From contig NZ_CADIKL010000010.1 in the NCBI RefSeq assembly GCF_902859945.1, forward strand, positions 62,001 through 126,000: a stretch of 64,000 bases of DNA, in the 5' to 3' direction. Position 1 is the first letter of the stretch; the number at the start of each line of letters is the position of its first letter. This stretch comes from Paraburkholderia caffeinitolerans. GTDB lineage: Bacteria > Pseudomonadota > Gammaproteobacteria > Burkholderiales > Burkholderiaceae. The notes beneath the pieces were generated by a model that saw nothing but the letters and a program-made list of their open reading frames with translations, had not been told where the DNA came from and did no database searches. A program made the position numbers and the translations under genes. This document shows positions 1 through 8,892 of the stretch, one piece after another.

Positions 1-1049
1 CCGTACGGCTGGAAGAGATCCGGGTAGGACTCGTTGCCACCGAGGCCGAGGCCTGCCGCAATGTTCAGCGACATCTGGTGGCCGCCGTGCGGGATACAGC
101 GGCTCGGCGACCAGCCGTGCTGACGCAGCATGTCGAGCGTGCGCAGATACTCGACGAGTCCATAGCTCAGTGCGCAGTCGAATTGCAGCCAGTCGCGGTC
201 CGCTCGCATCCCACCGTAGCGGATCAGGTTGCGAGCGTCCTGCATCGAGAACAGGTCTTCGCCGGTGGCCATTGGTTTGTCATAGTAGTTACGCAGCGTC
301 GACTGCAGTTCGAAGTCGAGCGGATCGCCCGGTTCCTCGTACCAGAACAGGTCGTATTGCGAGAGCGCCTTCGCGTACTGGATCGCGGTATCGAGATCGA
401 AGCGGCCGTTCGCATCGACAGCGAGTTTCTGGCCGTCGCCGAGCACGCTCAGGATCGAATCGATACGGCGAAGATCTTCGTCAAGCGAAGCGCCGCCGAT
501 CTTTTTCTTCACGACCGTATAGCCGCGGTCGATGTAGCTGCGCATCTCGTCCTTAAGCTTTTCGTGATCCTGGCCCGGATAGTAGTAACCGCCCGCGGCG
601 TAGACAAAGATCTTGCGGTTCGGCTGGCCGTCACCGTAGCGGTCTGCCAGCAGTTGAAATAGCGGCTTGCCTTCGATCTTCGCGACCGCGTCCCACACCG
701 CCATGTCGATCGTGCCAATGGCGACCGAACGTTCGCCGTGGCCACCCGGCTTCTCGTTGGTGAACATCGTCGCCCAGACCTTGTGCGGGTCGAGGTTGTC
801 ACCCGCATCATTGACGAGCGAAGTGGGATCGGCTTCGAGAATACGCGGGATGAAGCGCTCTCGCATGAGCTTGCCCTGACCGTATCGGCCATTCGAATTG
901 AAGCCGTAGCCGACGACCGGCTTGCCATCGCGGATCACGTCGGTGATTACGGCGACGAGGCTCAGCGTCATCTTGCTGAAATCGATGTAGGCGTTGCGGA
1001 TCGGGGAGCTGATCGGAACAGTTTTTTCGCGAATCTCGACGATTCTCAT
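1..1049 (-). CDS. tarD: D(-)-tartrate dehydratase (partial, C-terminus outside window)
   Basis: Enolase-superfamily enzyme expected to dehydrate D-tartrate to oxaloacetate in the cytoplasm. Translating from the ATG at 1049 gives 349 residues that match my memory of Bradyrhizobium TarD almost throughout. Visible features are the RNAYIDF N-terminal substrate loop, a KKK triplet at residues 181-183 that carries the general base, metal ligands in VDANG, the EE pair and GEDL, and an IPHGGHQ histidine motif near residue 320. An AGGAGA ribosome site precedes the ATG. The gene leaves the window at its 3' end, so only about the last 40 residues are missing. It is divergent from a LysR gene, which probably controls it, and a DASS transporter lies 2.7 kb away. 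Substrate is inferred from similarity; another acid-sugar dehydratase is less likely. Confidence 0.88.
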   Translation of the reverse strand, partial: MRIVEIREKTVPISSPIRNAYIDFSKMTLSLVAVITDVIRDGKPVVGYGFNSNGRYGQGKLMRERFIPRILEADPTSLVNDAGDNLDPHKVWATMFTNEKPGGHGERSVAIGTIDMAVWDAVAKIEGKPLFQLLADRYGDGQPNRKIFVYAAGGYYYPGQDHEKLKDEMRSYIDRGYTVVKKKIGGASLDEDLRRIDSILSVLGDGQKLAVDANGRFDLDTAIQYAKALSQYDLFWYEEPGDPLDFELQSTLRNYYDKPMATGEDLFSMQDARNLIRYGGMRADRDWLQFDCALSYGLVEYLRTLDMLRQHGWSPSRCIPHGGHQMSLNIAAGLGLGGNESYPDLFQPY

Positions 1050-1089
1050 GGTGGTGTCTCCTGGTCTGACACGTTTGCTGGATGTCTGA

Positions 1090-1111
1090 ATTGCATGCGC
1101 GCTGTTGCAAT
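1090..1111. promoter_or_regulatory. Putative LysR operator between tarD and its regulator
   Basis: The divergent 129-bp intergenic region contains the inverted repeat ATTGCA-N10-TGCAAT, the size and T-N11-A-like form expected for a LysR-type regulator. It sits about 40 bp upstream of the dehydratase start and 68 bp upstream of the regulator start, a position that could serve both promoters. Function is inferred from architecture only. Confidence 0.5.
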
Positions 1112-1178
1112 GGGACGTAGCATAGCCCCGGGAGAACGGCCTATACTTCACCTACATTCATTTCATTCTTTACCAAAA

Positions 1179-2138
1179 GTGAGAACTGACTCCACGACCG
1201 ACTTCGAGTTTTTCGTCCAGTTGGCGAAGCTGAAGAGCCTTTCTGGCGCGGCGCGCTCACTGGGTCTCACGCCTCCGGCGGCGACCAAGCGCCTGGGCAT
1301 CCTCGAAGAACGGTTTGGCACCCGGCTGGTCAATCGGACGACGCGCAGCGTGAGCCTGACTCCGGAAGGAGAGACCTATGCGCGGTATGCCGCGCAGATT
1401 CTCGACCAGATGCGGGAGATGGAGGACGCGATCGCCGGGACGCCAGCCGATCCGCACGGACGCCTGCGCGTGAACGCAACCTTGGGGTTCGGGCGAACAA
1501 CCATTGCGCCTTTAGTGTCCGAATTTGCGAAACGCTATCCGCACGTCGATATCCAGTTCGTGGTCACGGACCGCCCCGTCGATCTGGTCGAAGGGGCTTT
1601 CGATATGGCGATAAGGTTTGGCGAGTTGCCGGACCAGCGGTTGAGAGCTCGCCGCCTGATGAGCAATCGCCGCTTTCTGTGTGCCTCTCCCAAGTATCTG
1701 GAGCGGCACGGCGTTCCGCAGCGAATCGAGGATCTGGTCAATCACCGATGCATCATCCACACACAAAACGACGATGCGTTCGGCGCCTGGAGATTCGTGC
1801 AGGACGATCATCTGGAGACCTTGAAGGTGAACGGCTCGCTCTCCAGCAATGACGGCGATATCGTGCTGCGGTGGGCGCTGGATGGTCACGGCATCCTGAT
1901 CCGGTCGGAGTGGGATCTCGCCAAATACATCCAGAGCGGGAGGCTAAGTCTGGTGCTGCCCGATGTCGTTCTGCCGTCTGCGGACCTGTTCGTCTACTAT
2001 CCGGGCCAACGCAACGAATCCACACGCGCTCGTGCGTTCATCGACTTTCTCATCAAGCACTTCGAGGCGCCATTTGTTCCGGTGGATGTGAGCAAGACGG
2101 CTCCGGAGCGCAAGAGATCTGGTCGAGCAAGGAACTGA
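1179..2138 (+). CDS. LysR-family transcriptional regulator
   Basis: A 319-residue LysR protein with an N-terminal winged HTH (SLSGAARSLGLTPPAATKRL, residues about 20-40) and a substrate-binding effector domain from about residue 90. I chose the GTG at 1179 because the HTH begins only a few residues later, as is normal for the family. The open frame extends far upstream but overlaps the dehydratase gene on the other strand. Divergent orientation suggests it regulates the tartrate dehydratase in response to tartrate or a product. An intergenic inverted repeat supports this. No strong Shine-Dalgarno is visible, so the start is moderately sure. Confidence 0.85.
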   Translation: MRTDSTTDFEFFVQLAKLKSLSGAARSLGLTPPAATKRLGILEERFGTRLVNRTTRSVSLTPEGETYARYAAQILDQMREMEDAIAGTPADPHGRLRVNATLGFGRTTIAPLVSEFAKRYPHVDIQFVVTDRPVDLVEGAFDMAIRFGELPDQRLRARRLMSNRRFLCASPKYLERHGVPQRIEDLVNHRCIIHTQNDDAFGAWRFVQDDHLETLKVNGSLSSNDGDIVLRWALDGHGILIRSEWDLAKYIQSGRLSLVLPDVVLPSADLFVYYPGQRNESTRARAFIDFLIKHFEAPFVPVDVSKTAPERKRSGRARN

Positions 2139-2188
2139 CGATGTGGGAACGAGGTTTGTGGTTATAAGAATGCCGGTTTTCAATCGTG

Positions 2189-2217
2189 GCCTCGTGCAGA
2201 GTCCGAGGCGGCTTTTT
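2189..2217 (+). terminator. Rho-independent terminator after LysR gene
   Basis: GCCTCG (2189-2194) pairs with CGAGGC (2204-2209) across a 9-nt loop and is followed by GG and a run of five T. It lies 50 bp downstream of the LysR stop codon. Confidence 0.5.
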
Positions 2218-2362
2218 GGCACAGCGCTGAATGCATTCCGGCCGAACCCATAACTGACCGTTTTAGAATGCGACAGGGGCGCTCGTCGCGTAAGGGCGAG
2301 CGGCTGATTGTGGCCGGGAAGCGTCACCATCATCTAGAATGATGCGCTTTGCCCGTACTCCC

Positions 2363-3286
2363 ATGTGGTTCAAAAACCTTCAGCTTCATCGTCTTCCGGC
2401 ACCTTGGGCCGTTACCCCCGATCAGATGGAAAAATGGCTGACGCCCCACGCGTTTCAGCCGGGCAGCAGCGTCGAAATGCAGAGCTTCGGATGGGCATCG
2501 CCGCGCGACGACGGCTCGCTCGTATATTCGACCAACCGACAGATGCTTCTCGTGTTTCGTGCCGAAAAGAGGCTGCTCCCGGCGTCAGTCGTCAATCAGG
2601 TGACCAAGGCTCGGGCGCTTGAAGTCGAGGAGCAGCAGGGCTTCAAGCCAGGGCGAAAACAGCTGCGTGAACTCAAGGAGCAGGTTACCGACGAACTCCT
2701 GCCGCGCGCGTTCACCATTCAGCGCGATACCCGCGTTTGGATCGATACGGCGAATGGCTGGCTTGTCATCGATGCGGCTGCGCAGGCGCTTGCCGACGAC
2801 GTTCGCGGCCTGCTCGTGAAATCTATCGACCAGTTGCCGCTCGCCGGCGTTCGCGTGGCGCTGTCGCCGGTCGCCGCGATGACGGAATGGCTGATGTCCG
2901 GCGAGGCACCGGGTGGATTCACCGTGGACCAGGACGCCGAGTTGCGCTCGAGCGGCGAAGGCGGCGCCACGGTGCGATACGTCGGCCACGCGCTCGAAGC
3001 GAACGACATGCGACGGCACATCGAAGCCGGCAAACAATGCATGCGCCTCGCGATGACTTGGGACGACCGGGTCTCCTTCGTACTGACGCCGTCGCTGACA
3101 ATCAAGCGTGTCACACCGCTCGACGTGATCAAGGAGGCGGCGGATCCCACCGCGCAAAACGACGACGAACGCTTCGAGTCAGATGTCACGCTGATGACGG
3201 GTGAATTGGGGAGGATGTTGACCAATCTTGTCGATATCTTGGGCGGCGATCAACACGACGCGACGCATCAGGCGGCAGCAGCCTGA
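2363..3286 (+). CDS. rdgC: Recombination-associated protein RdgC
   Basis: RdgC is a nucleoid-associated ring protein that binds DNA non-specifically and can limit RecA activity. The 307-residue product begins [11 protein letters not shown], the characteristic RdgC start, and keeps the usual family length. Internal sections such as the FGW motif near residue 37, the LLPRAF segment and the C-terminal LTFD-type helical region also fit. I use the ATG at 2363, not the upstream in-frame ATG at 2339, because of the conserved MWFKN start. It stands alone in its orientation between the tartrate dehydratase/LysR pair and the DASS transporter. It looks like a housekeeping gene unrelated to the flanking catabolic genes. 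Confidence 0.93.
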   Translation: MWFKNLQLHRLPAPWAVTPDQMEKWLTPHAFQPGSSVEMQSFGWASPRDDGSLVYSTNRQMLLVFRAEKRLLPASVVNQVTKARALEVEEQQGFKPGRKQLRELKEQVTDELLPRAFTIQRDTRVWIDTANGWLVIDAAAQALADDVRGLLVKSIDQLPLAGVRVALSPVAAMTEWLMSGEAPGGFTVDQDAELRSSGEGGATVRYVGHALEANDMRRHIEAGKQCMRLAMTWDDRVSFVLTPSLTIKRVTPLDVIKEAADPTAQNDDERFESDVTLMTGELGRMLTNLVDILGGDQHDATHQAAAA

Positions 3287-3700
3287 ACTCCGTCGGCTGG
3301 CGAGGACCATCGCACCGCGCCGGTACGGTTTCGCGCCGGCGCAGCAGTTCGAGGAGGACCGTCGCCGCCAGTCGCATACGTGGACAGCAGACGTTCACAG
3401 CGCGGAGCCGGCAGCTATCTCGCGCGCTGGCAGCTTGAATCCGGCGGCGCCGCAGTGAGGTGGCACAAGTTAATAATTCCTTGGCCATGCTCAGCAAGCC
3501 GGCATCCCGTTGATGCTGTCCATCGCCATACGCATCGCCACGCTTCCTTCCGGCGTTGAACCGTATGCATGCGGCGTGCATGTCACGACAGATCGATTTG
3601 TCTGCGTCTTCCTGAAAGGGGGCAGGCTGCCCATTGCCAAACGGACCGCTCTGAACTATGTTCCAGCGGACGGACCAACTGTTCCACGAAGGATCACAGA
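3287..3700. other. 414-bp intergenic region, no gene recognised
   Basis: Only short open frames without recognisable domains occur between rdgC and the DASS transporter. Codon patterns do not support a conserved small gene on either strand. The second half presumably contains the transporter promoter, but no clear -35/-10 pair or operator stood out. Confidence 0.5.
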
Positions 3701-5206
3701 ATGCTCACAAGACTAAAATCGACGTTCCGTTACTTCAACAGCGTTGTCCCGTTCCGACTTGGTCCCGCGCTGATCACAACGGCCGTGCTGGTGACCCTGT
3801 TGCTGTTACCTGTGCCCGAAGGGCTGACGCCCAAGGCTTGGGGCCTGGTTGCCATATTTCTGACAACTATCGTTGCGATCATTCTGAAGGTCATGCCGAT
3901 CGGCGTGATGGCGGTGATGGCAATCGTAGTCCTCTCGCTGTCGCAGGTGACCTCGAACTCGTCCAAGGGGGCGATCGCCGATGCGCTGACCGCCTTCGAC
4001 AGTCCGCTAATCTGGTTGATCGTGGTGGCGATCCTGATCTCGCGCGGCCTGAAGAAGACCGGCCTGGGCAGCCGCATCGGCCTGATGTTCATCTCGCTGC
4101 TCGGCAAGCGCACGGTAGGCATCGGCTATGGTCTGGCCGTCTGTGAACTGGTGCTGGCGCCGTTCACACCAAGCAATACCGCGCGCGGTGGCGGCATCGT
4201 GCATCCGATCATGAAGTCGATCGCCAACGCTTTCGACTCGGATCCGGCCAAGGGCACCGAGGGCAAGGTCGGCACCTACCTGGCGCTGGTCAACTATCAC
4301 GCCAACCCCATCACTTCGGCGATGTTTCTGACCGCCACGGCGCCCAATCCGCTGGTGGTGGACTACATCGCCAAGGCGACCAATCAGAGTCTGCATCTGA
4401 CCTGGACGAGCTGGGCGCTGTGCATGCTGCTGCCCGGCCTGCTATGCATACTGATCATGCCGCTTGTGATCTATGTGCTGGCGCCGCCGCAGATCAATGC
4501 CACACCCAACGCAGTACAGTATGCGCACGCCGAACTGGCGAAGATGGGTGCCATGTCGCCGAAGGAAATGGTCATGTTGGGGACCTTCGCGCTGCTGCTG
4601 CTGCTGTGGGCCGATGTGCCGGCGATGGTATTCGGTCCGTCGTTCATCCTGGATCCGACCGTGGTCGCCTTCGTCGGCCTGTTATTGCTGATCGTCACCG
4701 GCACCATTGACTGGGACGACGTGCTGTCGGAGAAGAGCGCCTGGGACACGCTGGTGTGGTTTGGTGCGCTGATCATGCTGGCCGAGCAACTGAACAAGCA
4801 AGGCGTGATCACCTGGTTCTCAAATGCCATGAAGGACGCGATCGTTGCCAGCGGCATCGGCTGGGGCGCCGCTGCCGCGATCCTGGTAATGGCATTCGTT
4901 TTTTCACACTACCTGTTCGCCAGCACGACGGCGCACATCAGCGCGATGATGCTCGCATTCCTGACGGTCGGGGTCCATCTGATACCCCCCGAATATGTGC
5001 CGCTGTTCATGCTGATGATGGCGGCCGGCTCGGCGATCATGATGACGCTGACCCACTATGCGACGGGCACTTCGCCGATCATCTTCGGTAGCGGCTATGT
5101 CCCGATGGGAACCTGGTGGCGCGTCGGTTTTGTGATGTGCGTGGTGGAGTTGCTGATCTTCACGGTGGTCGGCGGCCTCTGGTGGAAGTTGCTTGGCTAC
5201 TGGTGA
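3701..5206 (+). CDS. DASS-family dicarboxylate/tartrate:succinate antiporter
   Basis: A 501-residue inner-membrane protein with about twelve hydrophobic segments and the divalent anion:Na+ symporter/antiporter layout. It shows the two hairpin signatures of the CitT/TtdT branch: the first around LAPFTPSNTARGGG (residues about 155-168) and the second around THYATGTSPIIFGSGY near residue 460. These SNT and T-G-T-S motifs bind the carboxylate substrate. The ATG at 3701 is preceded by GAAGGA and begins just before the first helix; the longer open frame upstream is not membrane-like. Close family members exchange L-tartrate, citrate or 2-oxoglutarate for succinate or malate. The nearby tartrate dehydratase makes a tartrate-type substrate attractive, but rdgC intervenes and substrate is unproved. 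Confidence 0.87.
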   Translation: MLTRLKSTFRYFNSVVPFRLGPALITTAVLVTLLLLPVPEGLTPKAWGLVAIFLTTIVAIILKVMPIGVMAVMAIVVLSLSQVTSNSSKGAIADALTAFDSPLIWLIVVAILISRGLKKTGLGSRIGLMFISLLGKRTVGIGYGLAVCELVLAPFTPSNTARGGGIVHPIMKSIANAFDSDPAKGTEGKVGTYLALVNYHANPITSAMFLTATAPNPLVVDYIAKATNQSLHLTWTSWALCMLLPGLLCILIMPLVIYVLAPPQINATPNAVQYAHAELAKMGAMSPKEMVMLGTFALLLLLWADVPAMVFGPSFILDPTVVAFVGLLLLIVTGTIDWDDVLSEKSAWDTLVWFGALIMLAEQLNKQGVITWFSNAMKDAIVASGIGWGAAAAILVMAFVFSHYLFASTTAHISAMMLAFLTVGVHLIPPEYVPLFMLMMAAGSAIMMTLTHYATGTSPIIFGSGYVPMGTWWRVGFVMCVVELLIFTVVGGLWWKLLGYW

Positions 5207-5265
5207 AGCAGTAGGCCGTTCTGCGCCACACAACAACAAATCAACCGTGGAATACGAATACCCGA

Positions 5266-5297
5266 AATAAAAAAGGCCTGGCGCCAAGCCAGGCCTT
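5266..5297 (-). terminator. Rho-independent terminator of the porin gene
   Basis: A perfect 10-bp stem, AAGGCCTGGC (5273-5282) with GCCAGGCCTT (5288-5297), has a 5-nt loop. On the minus strand it is followed by a T-rich tract. It lies 21 bp beyond the porin stop and may also stop transcripts from the convergent DASS gene. Confidence 0.8.
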
Positions 5298-5317
5298 GCC
5301 ACCAAAAGCTAAACCGC

Positions 5318-6445
5318 TTAGAAGCGCGTACGCACGCCCGTGGTCAGTTCGAGCTGGTTGGACGCGCCAAACGTCGTGCCGACCGTGTAGCCGCCGTGCA
5401 GCTTCATGTAGTCGCCCGCCAGATACAGCTCGGTGCGCTTCGAGAGGTGATAGAAAACCGAAGCGTAGAGCGTTTCCTTGAAGCCGTTATGCAGCCCGCT
5501 GGTGGGATCGAAGGTGCCCAGGTTAGCGTTCGGAATATCGCCATCGGAGTTGTACGCGGCGTTATGCACGCGCATCTGCTGATAGCCGAGTTCGTAGTCG
5601 AACGCACCCTTCGGCGCGACCTTGAGCGACACCGTCCACGAATTGTCCTGGCGCTGGCCCAGCGCGCCCTGGTTGCCCCAGTAGCGGAAGTAGCCCGCAT
5701 TGGCACGCACGATGCCCAGCGTGTAGTTGCCGCCGACCGAGAACGACTGGTTCGTGTTGCCGTTCAGGTTCACGTGGCTATAGTACGTCGATGCCGTGTA
5801 CGAGGGACCGTTGTAGCCGAGGGCGAACTGGTAGGTTGCGTTGTTGCCGAAGCTCGTCTGGTTGCCGAACGCGTAGCCCGCGCTCGCGAAGATGCCATTG
5901 CTGAACAGCTTCTTCCACGCGAGGCCGTTGTTATAGCGGGTGCCGGTTGCGCTGCCCGCGTAGAAGATCATCTGCTTGAAGTTGTTCGAGTTGGTCCAGC
6001 CGCCCTCTTCCGTCGTCAGCTTCGTGCTGCCGTACGGGTCGCCGTAGATGGCCGACGCATCGCGCGCGATGGTGTTCTGGAAGCCGGCCGTGAACTTGCC
6101 GAGGCGCTCGTCTTCCACGCCCACCCATGCATCGCGGTCGAAGATCTGGCCCGGGTCTTCCATCGCGCCGTTACTCACGGTGTATTCGCTTTCCAGCCGG
6201 AAGATCACCTTGGTGCCGCCGCCGATGTCCTCAGCGCCTTTCAGGCCCCAGCGGCTGCCGCTGAACCACGGCTCGCCGTCGTTGCCCATGCCGATCACGT
6301 GGTTGCCGTTGGCGTCCGCGTGCGTTCGGTAGGTGGGAACGCTCAGGTCGATCAGGCCGTAGAGTTGAACGCTCGACTGGGCGTGCGCGCCGCTCGCCGC
6401 CAGAGTGCCGGCCGCCATGGCGAATGCGAGATGCTTCTTCTTCAA
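5318..6445 (-). CDS. Gram-negative porin, TTG start
   Basis: A trimeric 16-stranded beta-barrel porin of the outer membrane. The product has a signal peptide (KKKHLAFAMAAGTLAASGAHA), mature start QSSVQLYGLID, the SRWGLKGAEDIGGG strand, and a C-terminal RTRF with terminal Phe for Bam recognition. The signal peptide begins exactly at a TTG at 6445, preceded by GAGGAGA six bases upstream, so I assign a TTG start and 375 residues; an ATG farther upstream would put hydrophilic residues before the signal. It is downstream of the TctDE genes on the same strand, with a 172-bp gap and its own terminator. It may supply the outer-membrane step for the ABC importer upstream. Specificity is unknown. Confidence 0.9.
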   Translation of the reverse strand: MKKKHLAFAMAAGTLAASGAHAQSSVQLYGLIDLSVPTYRTHADANGNHVIGMGNDGEPWFSGSRWGLKGAEDIGGGTKVIFRLESEYTVSNGAMEDPGQIFDRDAWVGVEDERLGKFTAGFQNTIARDASAIYGDPYGSTKLTTEEGGWTNSNNFKQMIFYAGSATGTRYNNGLAWKKLFSNGIFASAGYAFGNQTSFGNNATYQFALGYNGPSYTASTYYSHVNLNGNTNQSFSVGGNYTLGIVRANAGYFRYWGNQGALGQRQDNSWTVSLKVAPKGAFDYELGYQQMRVHNAAYNSDGDIPNANLGTFDPTSGLHNGFKETLYASVFYHLSKRTELYLAGDYMKLHGGYTVGTTFGASNQLELTTGVRTRF

Positions 6446-6617
6446 GATTGTCTCCTCAGATAACTGCATTGAAGTTCTGTTTATTCCGTTGCCCTGTTCC
6501 GGCCGGCTGCTGCTTTCGGCGTGCATGACATTCAACGGATGGTACGAATCGTAGAGCGCTCAATCCTTCGCGCTCCTTTCGCGAATGGTTCGTATCGCTT
6601 AGTGGATTCACCAATAC

Positions 6618-7322
6618 TTAAACCGCGGAAATGGCGCTTTGCTCGCGCGGCGGCGCGTCCTTCGCACGCAGAATGTAGCCAAGGCCGCGCAAGGTCATGA
6701 TCTGCGCGCTCGACTCCGCCAGGTGCTTGCGCAACCGGTGGATATAGATGTCGATGGCGTCCGCGCTCGGTTCGTCGTCGAGGCTGTACACACGCTCCAT
6801 GAGCGTGTGCTTCGACACGGTCTTGCCCTGCTGCAGCATCAGCGCTTCCAGAATCGCGTGCTCGCGGCGGCGCAGCGCGAGCGGTTCCTCGTTGTGGCGG
6901 AATTCGCGCGTGTCGGAAACGTAATGCAGATCGCCGCATGTGAGCCAGCCCGACTTGTCGCCCACCTGCCGGCGTATCAGCGCCTTGATGCGCGCAACCA
7001 GTTCTCGGGCATCGAAGGGCTTCACCACGTAGTCGTCGGCGCCGGCACTGAAGCACGCGACCTTGTCGTCGATCGAGCCGTGCGCGGTGAGCATCAGCAC
7101 CGGCACGTTGTCGCGCCGGCGCCGCAAGCGGTTGAGCACGTCCTTGCCGCTCATGCGCGGCAAGCGCATGTCGAGCAGCACGACGTCATAACGCTGGGTC
7201 ATCAGCACCGAATCCGCGGCCTCGCCGTCGGCCACGCAATCGACCGTGAAATTCTCGGCGCGCAGCAGATTGACGATCCAGTGCGCGAGCTCGGCGTTGT
7301 CTTCCACGAGCATCAGCTTCAT
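6618..7322 (-). CDS. tctD: OmpR/PhoB-family response regulator, TctD-like
   Basis: A 234-residue response regulator with an N-terminal receiver domain: acidic pocket E7/D8, phospho-acceptor D51 in VVLLDMRLP, Thr in LMLTA, and Lys in VVKPF. A C-terminal winged helix follows, with RRREHAILEALM and the YIHRLRKHL recognition segment, ending in the LRGLGYIL wing. The downstream sensor kinase gene lies only 13 bp upstream on the same strand, so the two form an operon. Sequence style matches TctD, which controls tricarboxylate uptake in related bacteria. Here the neighbours are an ABC importer and a porin, so it likely regulates one or both. Effector and target promoters are not shown by sequence. 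Confidence 0.9.
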   Translation of the reverse strand: MKLMLVEDNAELAHWIVNLLRAENFTVDCVADGEAADSVLMTQRYDVVLLDMRLPRMSGKDVLNRLRRRRDNVPVLMLTAHGSIDDKVACFSAGADDYVVKPFDARELVARIKALIRRQVGDKSGWLTCGDLHYVSDTREFRHNEEPLALRRREHAILEALMLQQGKTVSKHTLMERVYSLDDEPSADAIDIYIHRLRKHLAESSAQIMTLRGLGYILRAKDAPPREQSAISAV

Positions 7323-7335
7323 TGTTGTTCCTTGT

Positions 7336-8778
7336 TCACGTCAGCGCTGTTTCCAGCATTCCGTGTCGCTCCTTCGAGCCGCCGCTGCGCGCCGCCACCT
7401 CGCGCCACACCGGCAGGCGCACTGTCACGACGAGTCCGATCCGTCCCGCGCCGGGCCCCACGCTTACCGTGCCGCCATGCGAGCGCGCCACCTGATGAAC
7501 GATGGCGAGCCCAAGCCCGGTTCCTTCGGTGTCCGTTGCAACGCGATAGAAACGTTCGAACACGTGCATGCGCGCCTCGGCGGGAATGCCGGGGCCGTTG
7601 TCGACCACCTGCAGGACAACCTCGTCGCCCTCGCGGCGACAGATGGCCGTCACGTTGCCGCCCGCCTGGGTGTAGCGGATCGCGTTGTCGACCAGATTGG
7701 CGGCAAGCGAGGCCAGCAGCCCCGCGTTGCCCGCCACCACTACGCCGCTGTCGAGTTCCGCGCCCAGATCGATATCGCGCTGCTGCGCCGCCTGAATCAG
7801 TTCTTCGAGCACCGAGGACACCACCGCGCCGAGATCCACGCACGTGCCCATACGTGCGGGCGCCATCGATTCGGCCTGCGCGAGCAGCAATAACTGGCTC
7901 GTCAGTTCCGCCATCTTCTGGCTCGTGCGGCGCACGCCGTTCAGCGCAACGAACAGCGCCGGGTCTTGGGCATCGCACTGGCTCGCGAACTGGATCTGCG
8001 TGGCAAGCAGCGTGAGCGGCGTGCGCAGTTGATGCGCCGCGTCGGCGATGAACTGGCGCTGGGTCGAAGCGTGCACCTTCAGGCGCGCAATGCACTGATT
8101 GATCGCGTCGACGATCGGCCTCAGTTCCGATGGCAAATGATCGGGCCGGATAGGTTCGAGCTCGGTGGGCTCGCGGTCGGCCACGTCGTTCTTGAGCTTC
8201 ATGAGCGGGCGCAGTTCGAGCGTGAGCCCGAGCGGCACGAGCAGCGCGGCGAGCGCGAGCATCAGCCACTGGCGCATCAACTGCGGCCGCCAGAGGCCGT
8301 CGATCATGGCCTGGCGCGAGGCCACGGTCTTGCCGACGATCACCGTGACGCGCTCGGCGCGGCCCGAATCGTAGAGCATGCGCTCGTAGGCCACCGCGCG
8401 AATGGGCGCGCCGTCGTACTGGCTGTCGTAGAACGCGGGCAACTGCGTGGATGACTGCGCACTCGCGGACGGCGGCGCGAGTTCCGGCGCGCCACCCAGC
8501 AACCGGCCATCGCCGGCGAGCACCTTGTAGAACACCCGGTCCTGATACGGCGACTCGAACATCTCCAGCGCCGCCGGCGGAATGTTCGCGACGAGCGCAC
8601 CGTTCTCCCAGTCGACGTCTTCAATGATCGTGCGCGCCGAAGCGAGCAACGAATTGTCCTGCAACAGATCCGCGGTCTGGCGCGCGGCATCGTAAGACAT
8701 TGCGCCCGTGACGACGGTGAACGCCGCCAGCGGCAGCAGCAACCACAACAGCAGACGCGCACGCAGGCTATGCACCAT
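7336..8778 (-). CDS. tctE: Sensor histidine kinase, TctE-like
   Basis: A 480-residue inner-membrane kinase. Transmembrane helix 1 spans about residues 8-27, a periplasmic sensor of about 140 residues follows, and helix 2 is at about 170-187. The dimerisation domain carries phospho-accepting H249 in AAHQLRTPL, the HQLRTP variant typical of TctE proteins. The ATPase domain shows the N box (NLVDNAIRYT), G1 (DNGPGIP), and G2 (GTGLGLAI). The periplasmic domain resembles the TctE sensor type that detects organic acids. It precedes the response regulator gene by 13 bp. The ABC permease gene lies about 115 bp upstream on the same strand, so co-transcription with the importer is possible. Confidence 0.9.
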   Translation of the reverse strand: MVHSLRARLLLWLLLPLAAFTVVTGAMSYDAARQTADLLQDNSLLASARTIIEDVDWENGALVANIPPAALEMFESPYQDRVFYKVLAGDGRLLGGAPELAPPSASAQSSTQLPAFYDSQYDGAPIRAVAYERMLYDSGRAERVTVIVGKTVASRQAMIDGLWRPQLMRQWLMLALAALLVPLGLTLELRPLMKLKNDVADREPTELEPIRPDHLPSELRPIVDAINQCIARLKVHASTQRQFIADAAHQLRTPLTLLATQIQFASQCDAQDPALFVALNGVRRTSQKMAELTSQLLLLAQAESMAPARMGTCVDLGAVVSSVLEELIQAAQQRDIDLGAELDSGVVVAGNAGLLASLAANLVDNAIRYTQAGGNVTAICRREGDEVVLQVVDNGPGIPAEARMHVFERFYRVATDTEGTGLGLAIVHQVARSHGGTVSVGPGAGRIGLVVTVRLPVWREVAARSGGSKERHGMLETALT

Positions 8779-8892
8779 GTCACGTTCTCCAGTACAAAAG
8801 AAACCGTCCCGCGCTGCGGGACGACGTTAGAACGCTTCGGACCTCGCCTGCCGGAGCGCTCACCGGCCTGGCCCTTCAAGTGCTCAAAGCGC

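Noticed and set aside
3228-3458. Small open frame after rdgC
   Set aside because: It overlaps rdgC and has no ribosome site, domain or conserved composition.
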